From: CAVSQX01 sp963730225
GTDB taxonomy: Bacteria > Planctomycetota > Phycisphaerae > Tepidisphaerales > Tepidisphaeraceae
Direction: 5' to 3'
Assembly: GCA_963730225.1 (NCBI GenBank)
Contig: CAVSQX010000002.1
Span: 682,001 to 746,000, forward strand
DNA: 64,000 nucleotides
How positions within the stretch are numbered: the first letter of the stretch is position 1; the number at the start of each line of letters is the position of its first letter. Shown here one piece after another: positions 54,107 to 63,002 of this stretch. Below the pieces are notes generated by a model that saw only the letters and a list, made by a program, of their open reading frames with translations, searched no databases and was not told where the DNA came from. A program made the position numbers and the translations under genes.

Positions 54107-55624
54107 TTATCGGCCAGAGGGGGCGGGCGGCTCAATCGGGATATGCCAAAGCTGGCTGATGGTCCGGGCATCGCTGGGGAGGATCAGCAATTTCTGCTCC
54201 TCGTTCACCGTGCCCAGCCATTTTCCGTCGGGAGTGAGATAATGAACCGTCGGGGAGCCGTCCACGCCGATGCGATCTTTCACCAGCACGGCCCGCACCG
54301 CCTGGCCGTCGAGCGTCACATCCTCCACTCCGCTTACATCCACATATCGAGCCATGACTTCGTGCTGATCGCTGACATACGAGGCGAACATATACATCTC
54401 CGGCTGATCCGGCGGCAGCAGGCGGGGAAGCAATTCGGCCAGGGCAAAAGGAAGGTAGAACGGCGAAAGTTCACGCTCGATGGGCGGGCTGGCCTTGTTG
54501 CGGGTGTAATCGTTGACGCTCAGCGTGTAATGGGCATCCGGATAAACCGGCGGCTGCTTGGGATCCTGAGCGTCGCCCATCTGGTGGCGGCGAATGGCGT
54601 CGGTGTCGATGTGCTCGTGAATTTCCTGATCGGAATTGCCCAGTTCCGACGTCGTTCGCGCCGCTCCGCTGCCGTCGTCGACCGTCGTGCCGATGTACCA
54701 ATCTTCGTGTCGCCGATCAAACGTCACGAAAAACTTGGCCACGCGATCGGTCTTCACCGGCCCCGCCGGTGCGGTGGTGGGAGGCGACTGCCCATCGACT
54801 TCGCCGGGCTGAGCTTCGATGTGCGATTTGACGGTGATCTCGACTCCATCGTGGTCGAAATGATTGGCCGCAAGCTCCGTCTCCTCGATGAAGCCGGCGT
54901 CTTTCCCGTCGCGAATCACTCGCATCCACTGGCTGGGCTCAAGCACGCCCACAATCCGTTTTTCGTCCAGTAGATCGTAGAACCGATGGCTTTGCGTCAG
55001 CCGCAGTTGCTGCTCCCGCGCCAGCTTCGACAGATCCTGGAGATGCACACTGGGCAGCATCAAATCGAACGCGGCCTTGGCCGCGGCTTCGTTGGCGGCG
55101 CCGACGCCGGCGGTTAGCTGGAAAATGTAATCGCGCTGTTCGCTGGATTGAAAGATCGCATCCTCGGTGAACGCGCGATCGACTCCAATGGTCGTGCGCG
55201 CGGTGATCAGTCCAACTTTGTACGACCCGACCTCCGTCGCCAACCGCTGTAGAATCTCGGCGGTCGGATCGGAGTCCTTGATCTGATTGGCCGTCAGCTC
55301 AAGCAGTCCGCCCCCTCCCGAACCTTCGGCGGCGGCGGCGCTGAGCGGAATCGGCCTGGAAGATATCGTGGCCTTGACGTGAAGGTCCCAATCCCGAGCC
55401 GGGTACAGGAAGCGCACGATGTCGCCGCTGGCGGTTTCGCGCATCATCGTGCCGCCCGCCGGGGGACAAAAATCCAGGCCGGCGCCGCGGCTCTCAAAAG
55501 CCACCCCCAGTGTGATCGGAGGCTGCGCCAAATCCTGCGTCGTCGGCGCCGTTGTCGACGCCGCCCCGGCGCCGGCACGGCCAGCGAAAGTCAGAATCAA
55601 CAGCGCTGAGTAAAATCTCCGCAT
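54107..55624 (-). CDS. Hypothetical secreted protein, 505 residues
   Basis: The product has a signal peptide (MRRFYSALLILTFAGRAGAGA) followed by a Thr/Pro-rich linker. The mature part is a mixture of beta and alpha segments: LGVAFESRGAGLDFCPPAGG, LHVKATISSRPIPL, HRFYDLLDEKRIVGVLEPSQ and FFVTFDRRHEDWYIGT. I find no known domain. It has few cysteines and is otherwise hydrophilic. The ATG at 55624 is preferred because a signal peptide starts there; upstream in-frame codons to 55768 reach over the terminator of the next gene. The operon continues into the coiled-coil protein and the two-component system. Confidence 0.75.
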   Translation of the reverse strand: MRRFYSALLILTFAGRAGAGAASTTAPTTQDLAQPPITLGVAFESRGAGLDFCPPAGGTMMRETASGDIVRFLYPARDWDLHVKATISSRPIPLSAAAAEGSGGGGLLELTANQIKDSDPTAEILQRLATEVGSYKVGLITARTTIGVDRAFTEDAIFQSSEQRDYIFQLTAGVGAANEAAAKAAFDLMLPSVHLQDLSKLAREQQLRLTQSHRFYDLLDEKRIVGVLEPSQWMRVIRDGKDAGFIEETELAANHFDHDGVEITVKSHIEAQPGEVDGQSPPTTAPAGPVKTDRVAKFFVTFDRRHEDWYIGTTVDDGSGAARTTSELGNSDQEIHEHIDTDAIRRHQMGDAQDPKQPPVYPDAHYTLSVNDYTRNKASPPIERELSPFYLPFALAELLPRLLPPDQPEMYMFASYVSDQHEVMARYVDVSGVEDVTLDGQAVRAVLVKDRIGVDGSPTVHYLTPDGKWLGTVNEEQKLLILPSDARTISQLWHIPIEPPAPSGR

Positions 55625-55699
55625 GAAACAACTATTGGGGCCCGGATTGTACGGCGCAGTGGTGGGTGGGGGCAAACGGCGGCTCGACCATACCGCGGT

Positions 55700-55737
55700 A
55701 AAAAGGCGGCGGCCCGGGAATGCGAAAGGGCCGCCGC
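55700..55737 (-). terminator. Rho-independent terminator of the giant PEP-CTERM gene
   Basis: A 10-bp stem GCGGCGGCCC/GGGCCGCCGC with a 12-base loop is followed by a TTTTT run on the minus strand. It sits 28 bases past the stop at 55765. The stem sequence is close to that of the terminator at 16142-16183, which follows another PEP-CTERM gene. Confidence 0.85.
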
Positions 55738-55764
55738 AGCGGAGGACCGGGTGATTTTCAATCA

Positions 55765-58700
55765 TCAACTTCGACGGCGACGACGGCCCAGCAAACCGAG
55801 CGAGCCGACGCCCAGCAGGGTTAGCACCGTCGGCTCGGGAACGGCCGACGAGGAACCGCCGGCAATCTGCGAGGTGTTGACGGCAATCATCTCCGCCGGA
55901 GCCGCCGATGCCCCGGCCAGGCTGGCGCCCTGCGTGTTGAAGGAATTATCGATCAACGTGTAATCGTCGCCGTTGACGACGCCGTCGTAGTTGAAATCGC
56001 CGTTGTGCCAGCCGGTCAGGTTGTTGTTGAACCCGTTGTCGATCAGCGTGTAGTCCGAGCCGTTGACCACGCCGTCGAGATTCGCATCGCCGAAGTAGGT
56101 GTACTTCACCAGAACATCGCTGGTGGTCAGTCCGCTGACGCCGTCGAAGCTGCTGTAGAACACCCCGCCGCTGGAGGTTTTATTCTGCTCGTAACCCAGC
56201 GCGGTATTGTTGGTCGCGGCTGCGGCAGATGAGGTGAGGCCCGCCGTGCCGTTCCAGTGACCGCTGTTGTAGCCTTGGGCGATCTGACTGAAAATGTTGG
56301 CGACGTTGCCGTTGTGAACGACCATGTCGTTGGCGTTCATGTCCATCAGGCCCTGCCAGGTCGGGCTGGAACCACCGAAGTTCAGAGCGCTGGTCACCAG
56401 GACCGTGCGGTCGGCGTGGCTGGAAGGAGCGGTCATCGTCACCGTTCCCGTCGAGCTGAGCGTCAAGCTGGTCCAAGTCCGCTGGAGCAGGCCGGAGGTG
56501 GCATTGGTGAGGTTGATCGCACCGTTGGCCGTGACCGCCGGAAGTCCGCTCAGAAAACCGGTGACGTTCGCCGTAGCGCTGGCAGCAACAGTGAAGTTGG
56601 GGCTGGCGATCGCGCCGCCGTTAGCCAGATTCAGGATGCCCTGGCTGACGTTCGTGTTGCCGGTGTAGGTGTTAGCGCCCGTGAGGGTCCACGAGCCTGT
56701 GCCGCTCTTGGTCAATCCGAGCAACCCGCCGCCGGGGGTATTGGTGAGAATTCCGCTGAGGCTGTTCGCGCCGCTGTTGGAACCCGTCAGCGTGAACGTG
56801 GGATTCGCAATGCTGAAACTGAGGTTGTCAGCGCTGCCGTTGGCGACGCCAGCGATGGTGGGATTGCTCAGCGTAATGGTGTTAGCGGCGAAATTGATTG
56901 CGGTGATGGTCGTGGGGTTTGGGAAATAGCCGTTAGCGTCGGTAATGGTCATCCCGACGACCAATTGGCTGGCGTCGGTGCCGGACGGAAGCGTGACCAC
57001 CGCGGAATTCGAGTTTGCCGTGACGCCGTTGAGCGCTGCCGCATCCTGGCTGATTTCCGTTCCCGTGCTGGCAAAGTCGATCGGCGCCGAGCCGGAAGAA
57101 TCCAGGCTGCCGCCGGTGGGGTTGATCGTGAAAAGCCGATCGGTGGTGACGGGAACCGTGCCGCTGTATTGCAGCGTCCCGCCGCTGAGAATCAGGCTCG
57201 ACGGGGCACTGGAGGAAGTTCCGATGCTGCTGGCCGTTCCGCCCGCGGTCAGAATCGGAGCCGCCAAAATGCCGGCTTCGAGATTGACCGGGCCGCCGAA
57301 CGTGTTGGCGGCCGGAAGCGTTGTGGTGCCCGTGCCCATCTTGGTCAGTCCGCCTCCGCCGGTGATGATCGGCAGAACCGTCAATGCGCCTGCGCCGCCG
57401 ATGTAGCTGTTATTGTTGAGCTGCACGGACGAGATCAGAACCGATCCCGGAGAAGCGCCGCCGGAGCCGTCGAAGGATACCGACGGAGCGGACGTGTACC
57501 CGGTGCCGGGATTGGTCATGGTGATGCCGGTAACATTCCCGCTGCCGTCGATGGAAACCGTCGCCGCCGCGCCGCTGCCGCCGCCCCCGCTGAAGCCGAC
57601 GTTCGGTGCGGTGGCGTAACCCCCTCCGCCGTTCAGTCCGACGCCTTTGACGCCGCTGGTGACGATGGCGGCAGTGGTGGTGGAGCTGTTGATCAGCGAG
57701 CCTCCCTGCAACGTGATGGGTTCTGTGATGGATTGGCCATCCAGATCCAGAGTTCCGGTTGCGGGCGACGGGGAGCCGGTGCCGATGGTTGTCGACCCCG
57801 GTGTGTGTCCGGGATCGACCACCCCGCCGAAGCTGAGCGCGCCGACGCTGCCGGTTTGCAGCGTGCCCCCGGTGATGTTCGTGCCTCCGGTGTAGGCGTT
57901 GGCGCCGGTCATGGTGGTGGTTCCACCGGTGACATCCAGAGTGATGTAAGCGGTCCCGGTTTGCGAGCCGTTGGCGTAGGTCTGAACGCCTGAAAGCTCA
58001 TCCTGAATTGTGCCGGCAAACGTGCTGGTGCCGCCGGTGACGGTCAGCGTGGACGGATTTCCGGTGCTGTTGCCGATGATGTTGGGTCCGGGAGAACCGG
58101 TCGTGGTGGAAAGCCCGGCGACGGAGAAGGGGAAACCGCCCAGGTCGAGAATTCCGCCGGTGGTGGCGCTTCCCATCACGATGCCGGCGTTGGTGAGCGG
58201 CTGAAATTCCGCGCCGTTGAATGTGAGGGTTCCTTGTTCAACGGTGATCGTGCCCGTGAAATTGGACCCACCGGTAAGATTCAAGGTTCCCAGCCCGGTC
58301 TTGGTGATGGCGGTGGAGTGCCCTTCGTCGTCGATGGTGCAGGAAATGTCCGTAACCTCGCCGGCGGTTTCGGCACTGCCGATGATAAACGTGACCGCGC
58401 CGGTGCCGGACACGGGCGTTCCACCGATCGTTCCCGTGCTGTTTGGAGCACTCAGATCGCCCAGGGTAACGACCCCATTGGCAACTGTCTCCACGAGGCT
58501 CATGGTCGGATCGAGATTAACAACGGTGTTGGGAGCGTTGAGATTCCCGTTGAATTCCAGCAGGGTGCCGGTGCCGTTGGAGGCGTTGGCGTTGCCGTTG
58601 GTGGAATTGACGAAATTGACTGTGCCGGTAAAGCCGGACCAGTCACCGGCGATCCCGCCGCGGACATAAACAACGTCGAGATTCAGCGTGCTGGGCAGCG

Positions 58701-60717
58701 CGGCGGTGCCGCCGGAGAGATTACCCAACCAGCTTCCGCGCGCGGTGAGGCCGAACGTGGCCGTCGCGCCGTTGGCCACGACGACGTTGTCGCCCAGATT
58801 GCCCCAGCCCGCGCCGGTACCGTTGGTGCCGCCGGCGGCGTTGGAGGAACCGTTCATAATGAACGTGCCGCCGTTATCGATGGTGATCGGACCGCCGCCC
58901 GCCGAAGCCTGTTGCGTGGCGGCCAATGGGGCGCCCGCATTGTAAAGAGATACCGTGCTGCCCGCGCCCACGATGGTCCCGCCACCCTGGGTGTTGGTGC
59001 CGGTGAGAGTCAGGATGTTGACGCCGTTCTGAACCAGGTTGCCGGTGCCGGACACGCTGTTGGCGAACGTCGTGTCGCCGTTGGTGTTGAACGCCAGCGT
59101 GCCGTTGTCGGTGACGTTGCCGGTGGGCAGCGTGGGATTGGTGACACCGTCACTTACCTGCACGGTTCCGGCGGAGATGGTCATGCCGCCGGTGGACGTG
59201 CTGGTTCCGGTGAGAATCAAAGTTCCGGTGCCCGCCTTGCCGAGCATTCCCGACGTGTCGGTCGAACTGACAACGCCGGAATAGGTGATGTTGTTGGCTT
59301 GCGTGTCGATTGTCCCGGTGACGCCAACGCCCAGCCCGATCGGATTGCTGACAGTCTGACTGTTGATTGCGTTGCCGATCTGAAGGGTTCCGCTCCCCGT
59401 GAAGTTCACCGTCGAACCGCTCAGCGCGGCGGTGTTGCCGATCTGAATCGTTCCGCCAGCGATGTTGGTGGAGCCGGAATACGAATTGGCGGCGTTGAGC
59501 GCCAAGGTCCCCGCGCCGCTGATGAAAATCGATCCCGAATGCGGCAAACCGTTCTGCGCGCCGTCGGAGATCGCGCCGGAAATTGTCAGGGTGCCGGCCG
59601 TGAGGGCGACGTTCACATTGGAATTCAAAACCACCGGCGCGGATATGGCTTGATTTCCACCGGCCACCGTAATCGAGGCGGCCGACGATCCGTTATCGAG
59701 CACCAACGATTCGCCGGCGGTGGGGGCGATCGTGTATCCGATCGAGCTGGAGAAGGCGAGCGTTCCAACCGTGATGTTGCTGCCCCCCAGCAGGATACTC
59801 GCCGGCGCGGTCAGCCCGGTCGGCGGGGCATCGAGAATGGCCGTAGCGCCCTGTGCGTTGGGATACGCCGTCAGATTCGTCCAGTTGCCGTTGACGTTCC
59901 AGTTTCCACCGACCTGGCTGTTCCATCCAGGAGCGCCGGTGCCGACGATGCTGAGAGTGATGAAATTGTTCGGACCAACGCTTGCGGTGCCGAATGAGGC
60001 GTTTTCGCCGACCGGAACCGTTGGATCGACCAGGGAGGAGACGCCGCTGCCTCCGATCGTGCCGGTGTATTGGAACAGATCGTAAACGCCGGGAGTAGAG
60101 AAATTGCTGTTGGTGCCGGCGATGAACAGGTTCACATCGACCGGACTGGCGCCGATGGTAAGATCGTTGCTGCCGGTGACGTCAACTAAACTGTTGGAGC
60201 CGGAGCCCATCTCAAAATTGGCGTTAGCTCCCGAACTGAGATTCAGCCCGCCGACGGTGAGGGTGCCGACACCGCTGTTCATACCATTGGTTCCCGGCAG
60301 AATGATTCCACCCGACGCCACGCTGACGGTTCCGCTGATGAATCCGCTGCCGCCGAGCGTGCCGCCGGAGTTGACCGTGACCGCCCCGCTTCCCGTAGCC
60401 GAGCCGGTGGTGTTGATCGCCTGTAGCGTGCCTTTGCTAACCGTCACGCTGGCGAACGCGTTGCTTCCCGAAGCGAGGCTGAGAATTCCGCTGCCCGCCT
60501 TGGTAAGCGGACCGGCCGATGCGCCGCCGATGGCATTGGCCAGCGAAACATTGTTGCCGTTGGTATCGAGCGTTCCACCGCTAGCGCCGATGGTGACGTT
60601 CAGCGCCGACGAAATGTCCAGGGTGTTGCTCTCCCACTGAAGTCCGCCGCCGTTGAGCGTGACATTGGTGCTGGCGCCAAAGTTGGACGCCGACGAAAAA
60701 CCGACTTCGCCGTTCAC
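55765..60717 (-). CDS. Giant autotransporter-repeat PEP-CTERM protein, C-terminal part (as read)
   Basis: These 1650 codons are the second part of a gene that continues upstream in another frame (60714-62651). They encode a repetitive beta-helix: units such as GSGTLALNAANSYSGSTNI and GSGTLQIG recur. This is the autotransporter-associated beta-strand repeat. In the last 200 residues come the shared dockerin cassette (YTYFGDANLDGVVNGSDYTL) and VPEPTVLTLLGVG with RRRRRS, a PEP-CTERM sorting signal. No translocator domain is present, so export must use the Sec pathway, and exosortase should process the tail. The intact protein would be about 2295 residues. A large surface fibre or adhesin is an inference. 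Confidence 0.8.
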   Translation of the reverse strand: MNGEVGFSSASNFGASTNVTLNGGGLQWESNTLDISSALNVTIGASGGTLDTNGNNVSLANAIGGASAGPLTKAGSGILSLASGSNAFASVTVSKGTLQAINTTGSATGSGAVTVNSGGTLGGSGFISGTVSVASGGIILPGTNGMNSGVGTLTVGGLNLSSGANANFEMGSGSNSLVDVTGSNDLTIGASPVDVNLFIAGTNSNFSTPGVYDLFQYTGTIGGSGVSSLVDPTVPVGENASFGTASVGPNNFITLSIVGTGAPGWNSQVGGNWNVNGNWTNLTAYPNAQGATAILDAPPTGLTAPASILLGGSNITVGTLAFSSSIGYTIAPTAGESLVLDNGSSAASITVAGGNQAISAPVVLNSNVNVALTAGTLTISGAISDGAQNGLPHSGSIFISGAGTLALNAANSYSGSTNIAGGTIQIGNTAALSGSTVNFTGSGTLQIGNAINSQTVSNPIGLGVGVTGTIDTQANNITYSGVVSSTDTSGMLGKAGTGTLILTGTSTSTGGMTISAGTVQVSDGVTNPTLPTGNVTDNGTLAFNTNGDTTFANSVSGTGNLVQNGVNILTLTGTNTQGGGTIVGAGSTVSLYNAGAPLAATQQASAGGGPITIDNGGTFIMNGSSNAAGGTNGTGAGWGNLGDNVVVANGATATFGLTARGSWLGNLSGGTAALPSTLNLDVVYVRGGIAGDWSGFTGTVNFVNSTNGNANASNGTGTLLEFNGNLNAPNTVVNLDPTMSLVETVANGVVTLGDLSAPNSTGTIGGTPVSGTGAVTFIIGSAETAGEVTDISCTIDDEGHSTAITKTGLGTLNLTGGSNFTGTITVEQGTLTFNGAEFQPLTNAGIVMGSATTGGILDLGGFPFSVAGLSTTTGSPGPNIIGNSTGNPSTLTVTGGTSTFAGTIQDELSGVQTYANGSQTGTAYITLDVTGGTTTMTGANAYTGGTNITGGTLQTGSVGALSFGGVVDPGHTPGSTTIGTGSPSPATGTLDLDGQSITEPITLQGGSLINSSTTTAAIVTSGVKGVGLNGGGGYATAPNVGFSGGGGSGAAATVSIDGSGNVTGITMTNPGTGYTSAPSVSFDGSGGASPGSVLISSVQLNNNSYIGGAGALTVLPIITGGGGLTKMGTGTTTLPAANTFGGPVNLEAGILAAPILTAGGTASSIGTSSSAPSSLILSGGTLQYSGTVPVTTDRLFTINPTGGSLDSSGSAPIDFASTGTEISQDAAALNGVTANSNSAVVTLPSGTDASQLVVGMTITDANGYFPNPTTITAINFAANTITLSNPTIAGVANGSADNLSFSIANPTFTLTGSNSGANSLSGILTNTPGGGLLGLTKSGTGSWTLTGANTYTGNTNVSQGILNLANGGAIASPNFTVAASATANVTGFLSGLPAVTANGAINLTNATSGLLQRTWTSLTLSSTGTVTMTAPSSHADRTVLVTSALNFGGSSPTWQGLMDMNANDMVVHNGNVANIFSQIAQGYNSGHWNGTAGLTSSAAAATNNTALGYEQNKTSSGGVFYSSFDGVSGLTTSDVLVKYTYFGDANLDGVVNGSDYTLIDNGFNNNLTGWHNGDFNYDGVVNGDDYTLIDNSFNTQGASLAGASAAPAEMIAVNTSQIAGGSSSAVPEPTVLTLLGVGSLGLLGRRRRRS
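55930..56120 (-). repeat. Dockerin-like repeat cassette, copy 4
   Basis: It encodes GDANLDGVVNGSDYTLID and GDFNYDGVVNGDDYTLID in the giant protein. Confidence 0.9.
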
Positions 60718-62651
60718 GACCGTGGTGTTGCTGGTGTAGGTGTTTGCGCCGAGAGAATGACAACGCCGTTGCCGACGACCGCGTTGGCGTTGGCGGTGCC
60801 GGCGCCGGTGCCCGGAAGCGTGCCGTAGCCGAAAGTGACCGGCCCCGAGCCGCTGATGATGCCGTCAACGGTCGTCGTCGTGCCCGTGATCGCCGCCAGA
60901 TTTCCCCCGCCGCCGTTGAAAACGATGTTGCGCTTATCGCTTCCGCTGCTGTCGAGCGTGATATTGGCTCCGCCGACCAGAGCGCCGCCGTTGATGTTCA
61001 CTTGCGCGCCGGTGACCGGTGCGCCGATCGCGGCGTTTGTGGTGATTTCTGTCACGCCGCCGTTGAGATACGTTTGCCCGGTGTAGGACCCGGTCCCGCT
61101 GATCACAATGGTGCCCGGTCCAGCCTGTACAACGTTTTGGCCGGCGACCTTGGAGTCAATGATTGGATCACTCAGCAGGAACTCGCCCAGCGTATTGTCC
61201 TGCCAGAGCACAAGCTCTCCTGCGATGCCACTGTTGCGGCTGGCGTCCAGGCCGCCGCTTCCGCTCAACGTTACGTTGTTCGTCCCCATGTTTGGGGTGA
61301 TCAGAATTCCACCGCTTGCCACAACGGTGCTCCCCGCCGCCGCGGACGTCGCGGCCGGAGTATTGAAGCGCATGGAACTGACCGTGATGGTGTTGTGAAA
61401 GCTGGTGATGTTGCCGGTAATGTCGAGATTGCCGACGGTTGCCGAATAGCTGCCTCCCGACGCGGAGGTGTAGAAGCCGGTGATCTGGCTGCCGCCGACA
61501 ATAAATGCGTTGGTCGGATCTTTGGCGGCCCAATCGTACAAGCCGACGGTGGCATAGGCGGCGTTTTGCGAACCCGCCCACGCCGATCCGGTCGCGGTAA
61601 CGTTCAGTATGGCGCTAGCGGCACCGGAAGTCGTTTCGATTTTTCCGACGGCGGGCACGGGGTTGATGGGATACGTGCCGCCGGTCCCTGTGTCGGTAGC
61701 TGCACCGACGAATTCCACAGTGCCGCCGATTGCCGGCGCGTTGGTTGCCGTGGCGCTGGCGTTGATGGCGCTGAGGTTCAGCACCGGCGTTCCCGTGCCG
61801 GTGTTGGTAATCGCAATGCTGTTTGCCCCGGCGCCCAACTGCGTGCTGGCGAAAGTTTGAGTCGGTGAGGCGCTGCTGGCGCCGTTATTCATGACCAGGT
61901 TCCCGCCGCTGAACTGTAGCGCGGAAGTGGAGTTGATGATATTCGTCGCGATCGCCCCGGAACTGAAATCGAGTACAAGCGTTCCACGACTGATGGTGGT
62001 AGCGCCGGAGTAGGTGTTTGCGCCGCTGAGGGTGAGCGTGCCCGAGCCCCCCTTGGTCAGGCCGCCCCCGCCGTTGAGCGAACCGCTGATGTTAGCCGTG
62101 CCGCCGCCCTGAATCGTGAGCGTGTCACCATTGTCGCTGATCGCGCCGCCGATGTTCAGGGTTGCTGCCGAGCCGATGGTCCATGTCTGCACGCTGCCCA
62201 GCGAAATCGAATTGTTTAGCGTGAGGCTTGTGGTCGCCGAAGACATATCCAATCCCGTTCCACCGATGCCGACGAGATTGAGCGTGTTGCTGTCGTTGTT
62301 GATCGTGGCAGCGGATGCAAGATTGGTGACCTTGATTTCGCCCCAACTGACGCTTCCGCCGAGCGTGAAGACGAAATTGCCGACATCATTACTGTCCCAT
62401 TGTGCGATATCGGTAGCGCCGGGGCCGTTGACGCTTGAGCCAGTTTCGTCGATCCAACTGCTGCCCACGTTCAGCGGCGTTCCGCCGTTGGCGCCGAAAG
62501 TCTCGGCGCGGGAAATTTGCGTCAGACCGACCGTTCCGGCGGTGGCTGCCAGGGCCAGCAGCCGGTGGGCTGCGCCGCGTCGAATGCGACGGTGAGTGGA
62601 ACTACGGACCGGCTGCGCTACGCCAAAGCGATTGATAAAACCAGCAGACAT
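60714..62651 (-). CDS. Giant autotransporter-repeat PEP-CTERM protein, N-terminal part (as read)
   Basis: This is the first part of the same gene. The signal peptide follows a basic start: MSAGFINRFGVAQPVRS then HRLLALAATAGTVGLTQISR. The mature part carries autotransporter-associated repeats, for example SGTLTLSGANTYSGATTIS. The frame ends 13 residues after VVILS with a Thr/Pro-rich sequence that does not fit, whereas the other frame continues as GANTYTSNTTVVNGEVGFS. A missing base near 60749-60755 joins the two parts. GGAGG precedes the ATG. The 350 bases upstream hold its promoter. Confidence 0.8.
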   Translation of the reverse strand: MSAGFINRFGVAQPVRSSTHRRIRRGAAHRLLALAATAGTVGLTQISRAETFGANGGTPLNVGSSWIDETGSSVNGPGATDIAQWDSNDVGNFVFTLGGSVSWGEIKVTNLASAATINNDSNTLNLVGIGGTGLDMSSATTSLTLNNSISLGSVQTWTIGSAATLNIGGAISDNGDTLTIQGGGTANISGSLNGGGGLTKGGSGTLTLSGANTYSGATTISRGTLVLDFSSGAIATNIINSTSALQFSGGNLVMNNGASSASPTQTFASTQLGAGANSIAITNTGTGTPVLNLSAINASATATNAPAIGGTVEFVGAATDTGTGGTYPINPVPAVGKIETTSGAASAILNVTATGSAWAGSQNAAYATVGLYDWAAKDPTNAFIVGGSQITGFYTSASGGSYSATVGNLDITGNITSFHNTITVSSMRFNTPAATSAAAGSTVVASGGILITPNMGTNNVTLSGSGGLDASRNSGIAGELVLWQDNTLGEFLLSDPIIDSKVAGQNVVQAGPGTIVISGTGSYTGQTYLNGGVTEITTNAAIGAPVTGAQVNINGGALVGGANITLDSSGSDKRNIVFNGGGGNLAAITGTTTTVDGIISGSGPVTFGYGTLPGTGAGTANANAVVGNGVVILSAQTPTPATPRS

Positions 62652-63002
62652 TTTCGTAATCCTCCGCTACAGATGAAATGATCGAAACCCGCGCGCCAAC
62701 GCAACCGCCAAACCGGCCGATCGATGCCGCCAGCATGGCGATTTGCCTCCTCCGCAATGTTACCACACTTCACGGCTTGCAATAACTTTCACTGCAATTT
62801 TCACCGCGGCCCTCCGCTTAAACTCCGCCCCAGAGCCATAACTCGTAAATCCTCTAACGCCACAAGATATCGCGCAGCAGGGTATTTGCAACAAATAAAT
62901 CAGCAACTTTCACGATAATCATGCCCATGAAACACCGCATACAGGCATGTTTTGTGCACGAATTACCACAGTTGTTATGGAGGATCGAAACCGCCAGCCC
63001 GA
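62652..63002. other. Intergenic region between the LacI-family gene and the giant surface protein gene
   Basis: These 350 AT-richer bases show no gene on either strand that I can support. They must include the promoter of the giant gene. I see no perfect LacI-type palindrome, although the short palindrome GCATACAGGCATG near 62938 deserves a look. Confidence 0.4.

Noticed and set aside
56257..59997. Two long + strand frames (578 and 587 codons) opposite the giant PEP-CTERM gene
   Set aside because: They are shadows of the repeat protein, whose own strand has repeated motifs and a sorting signal.
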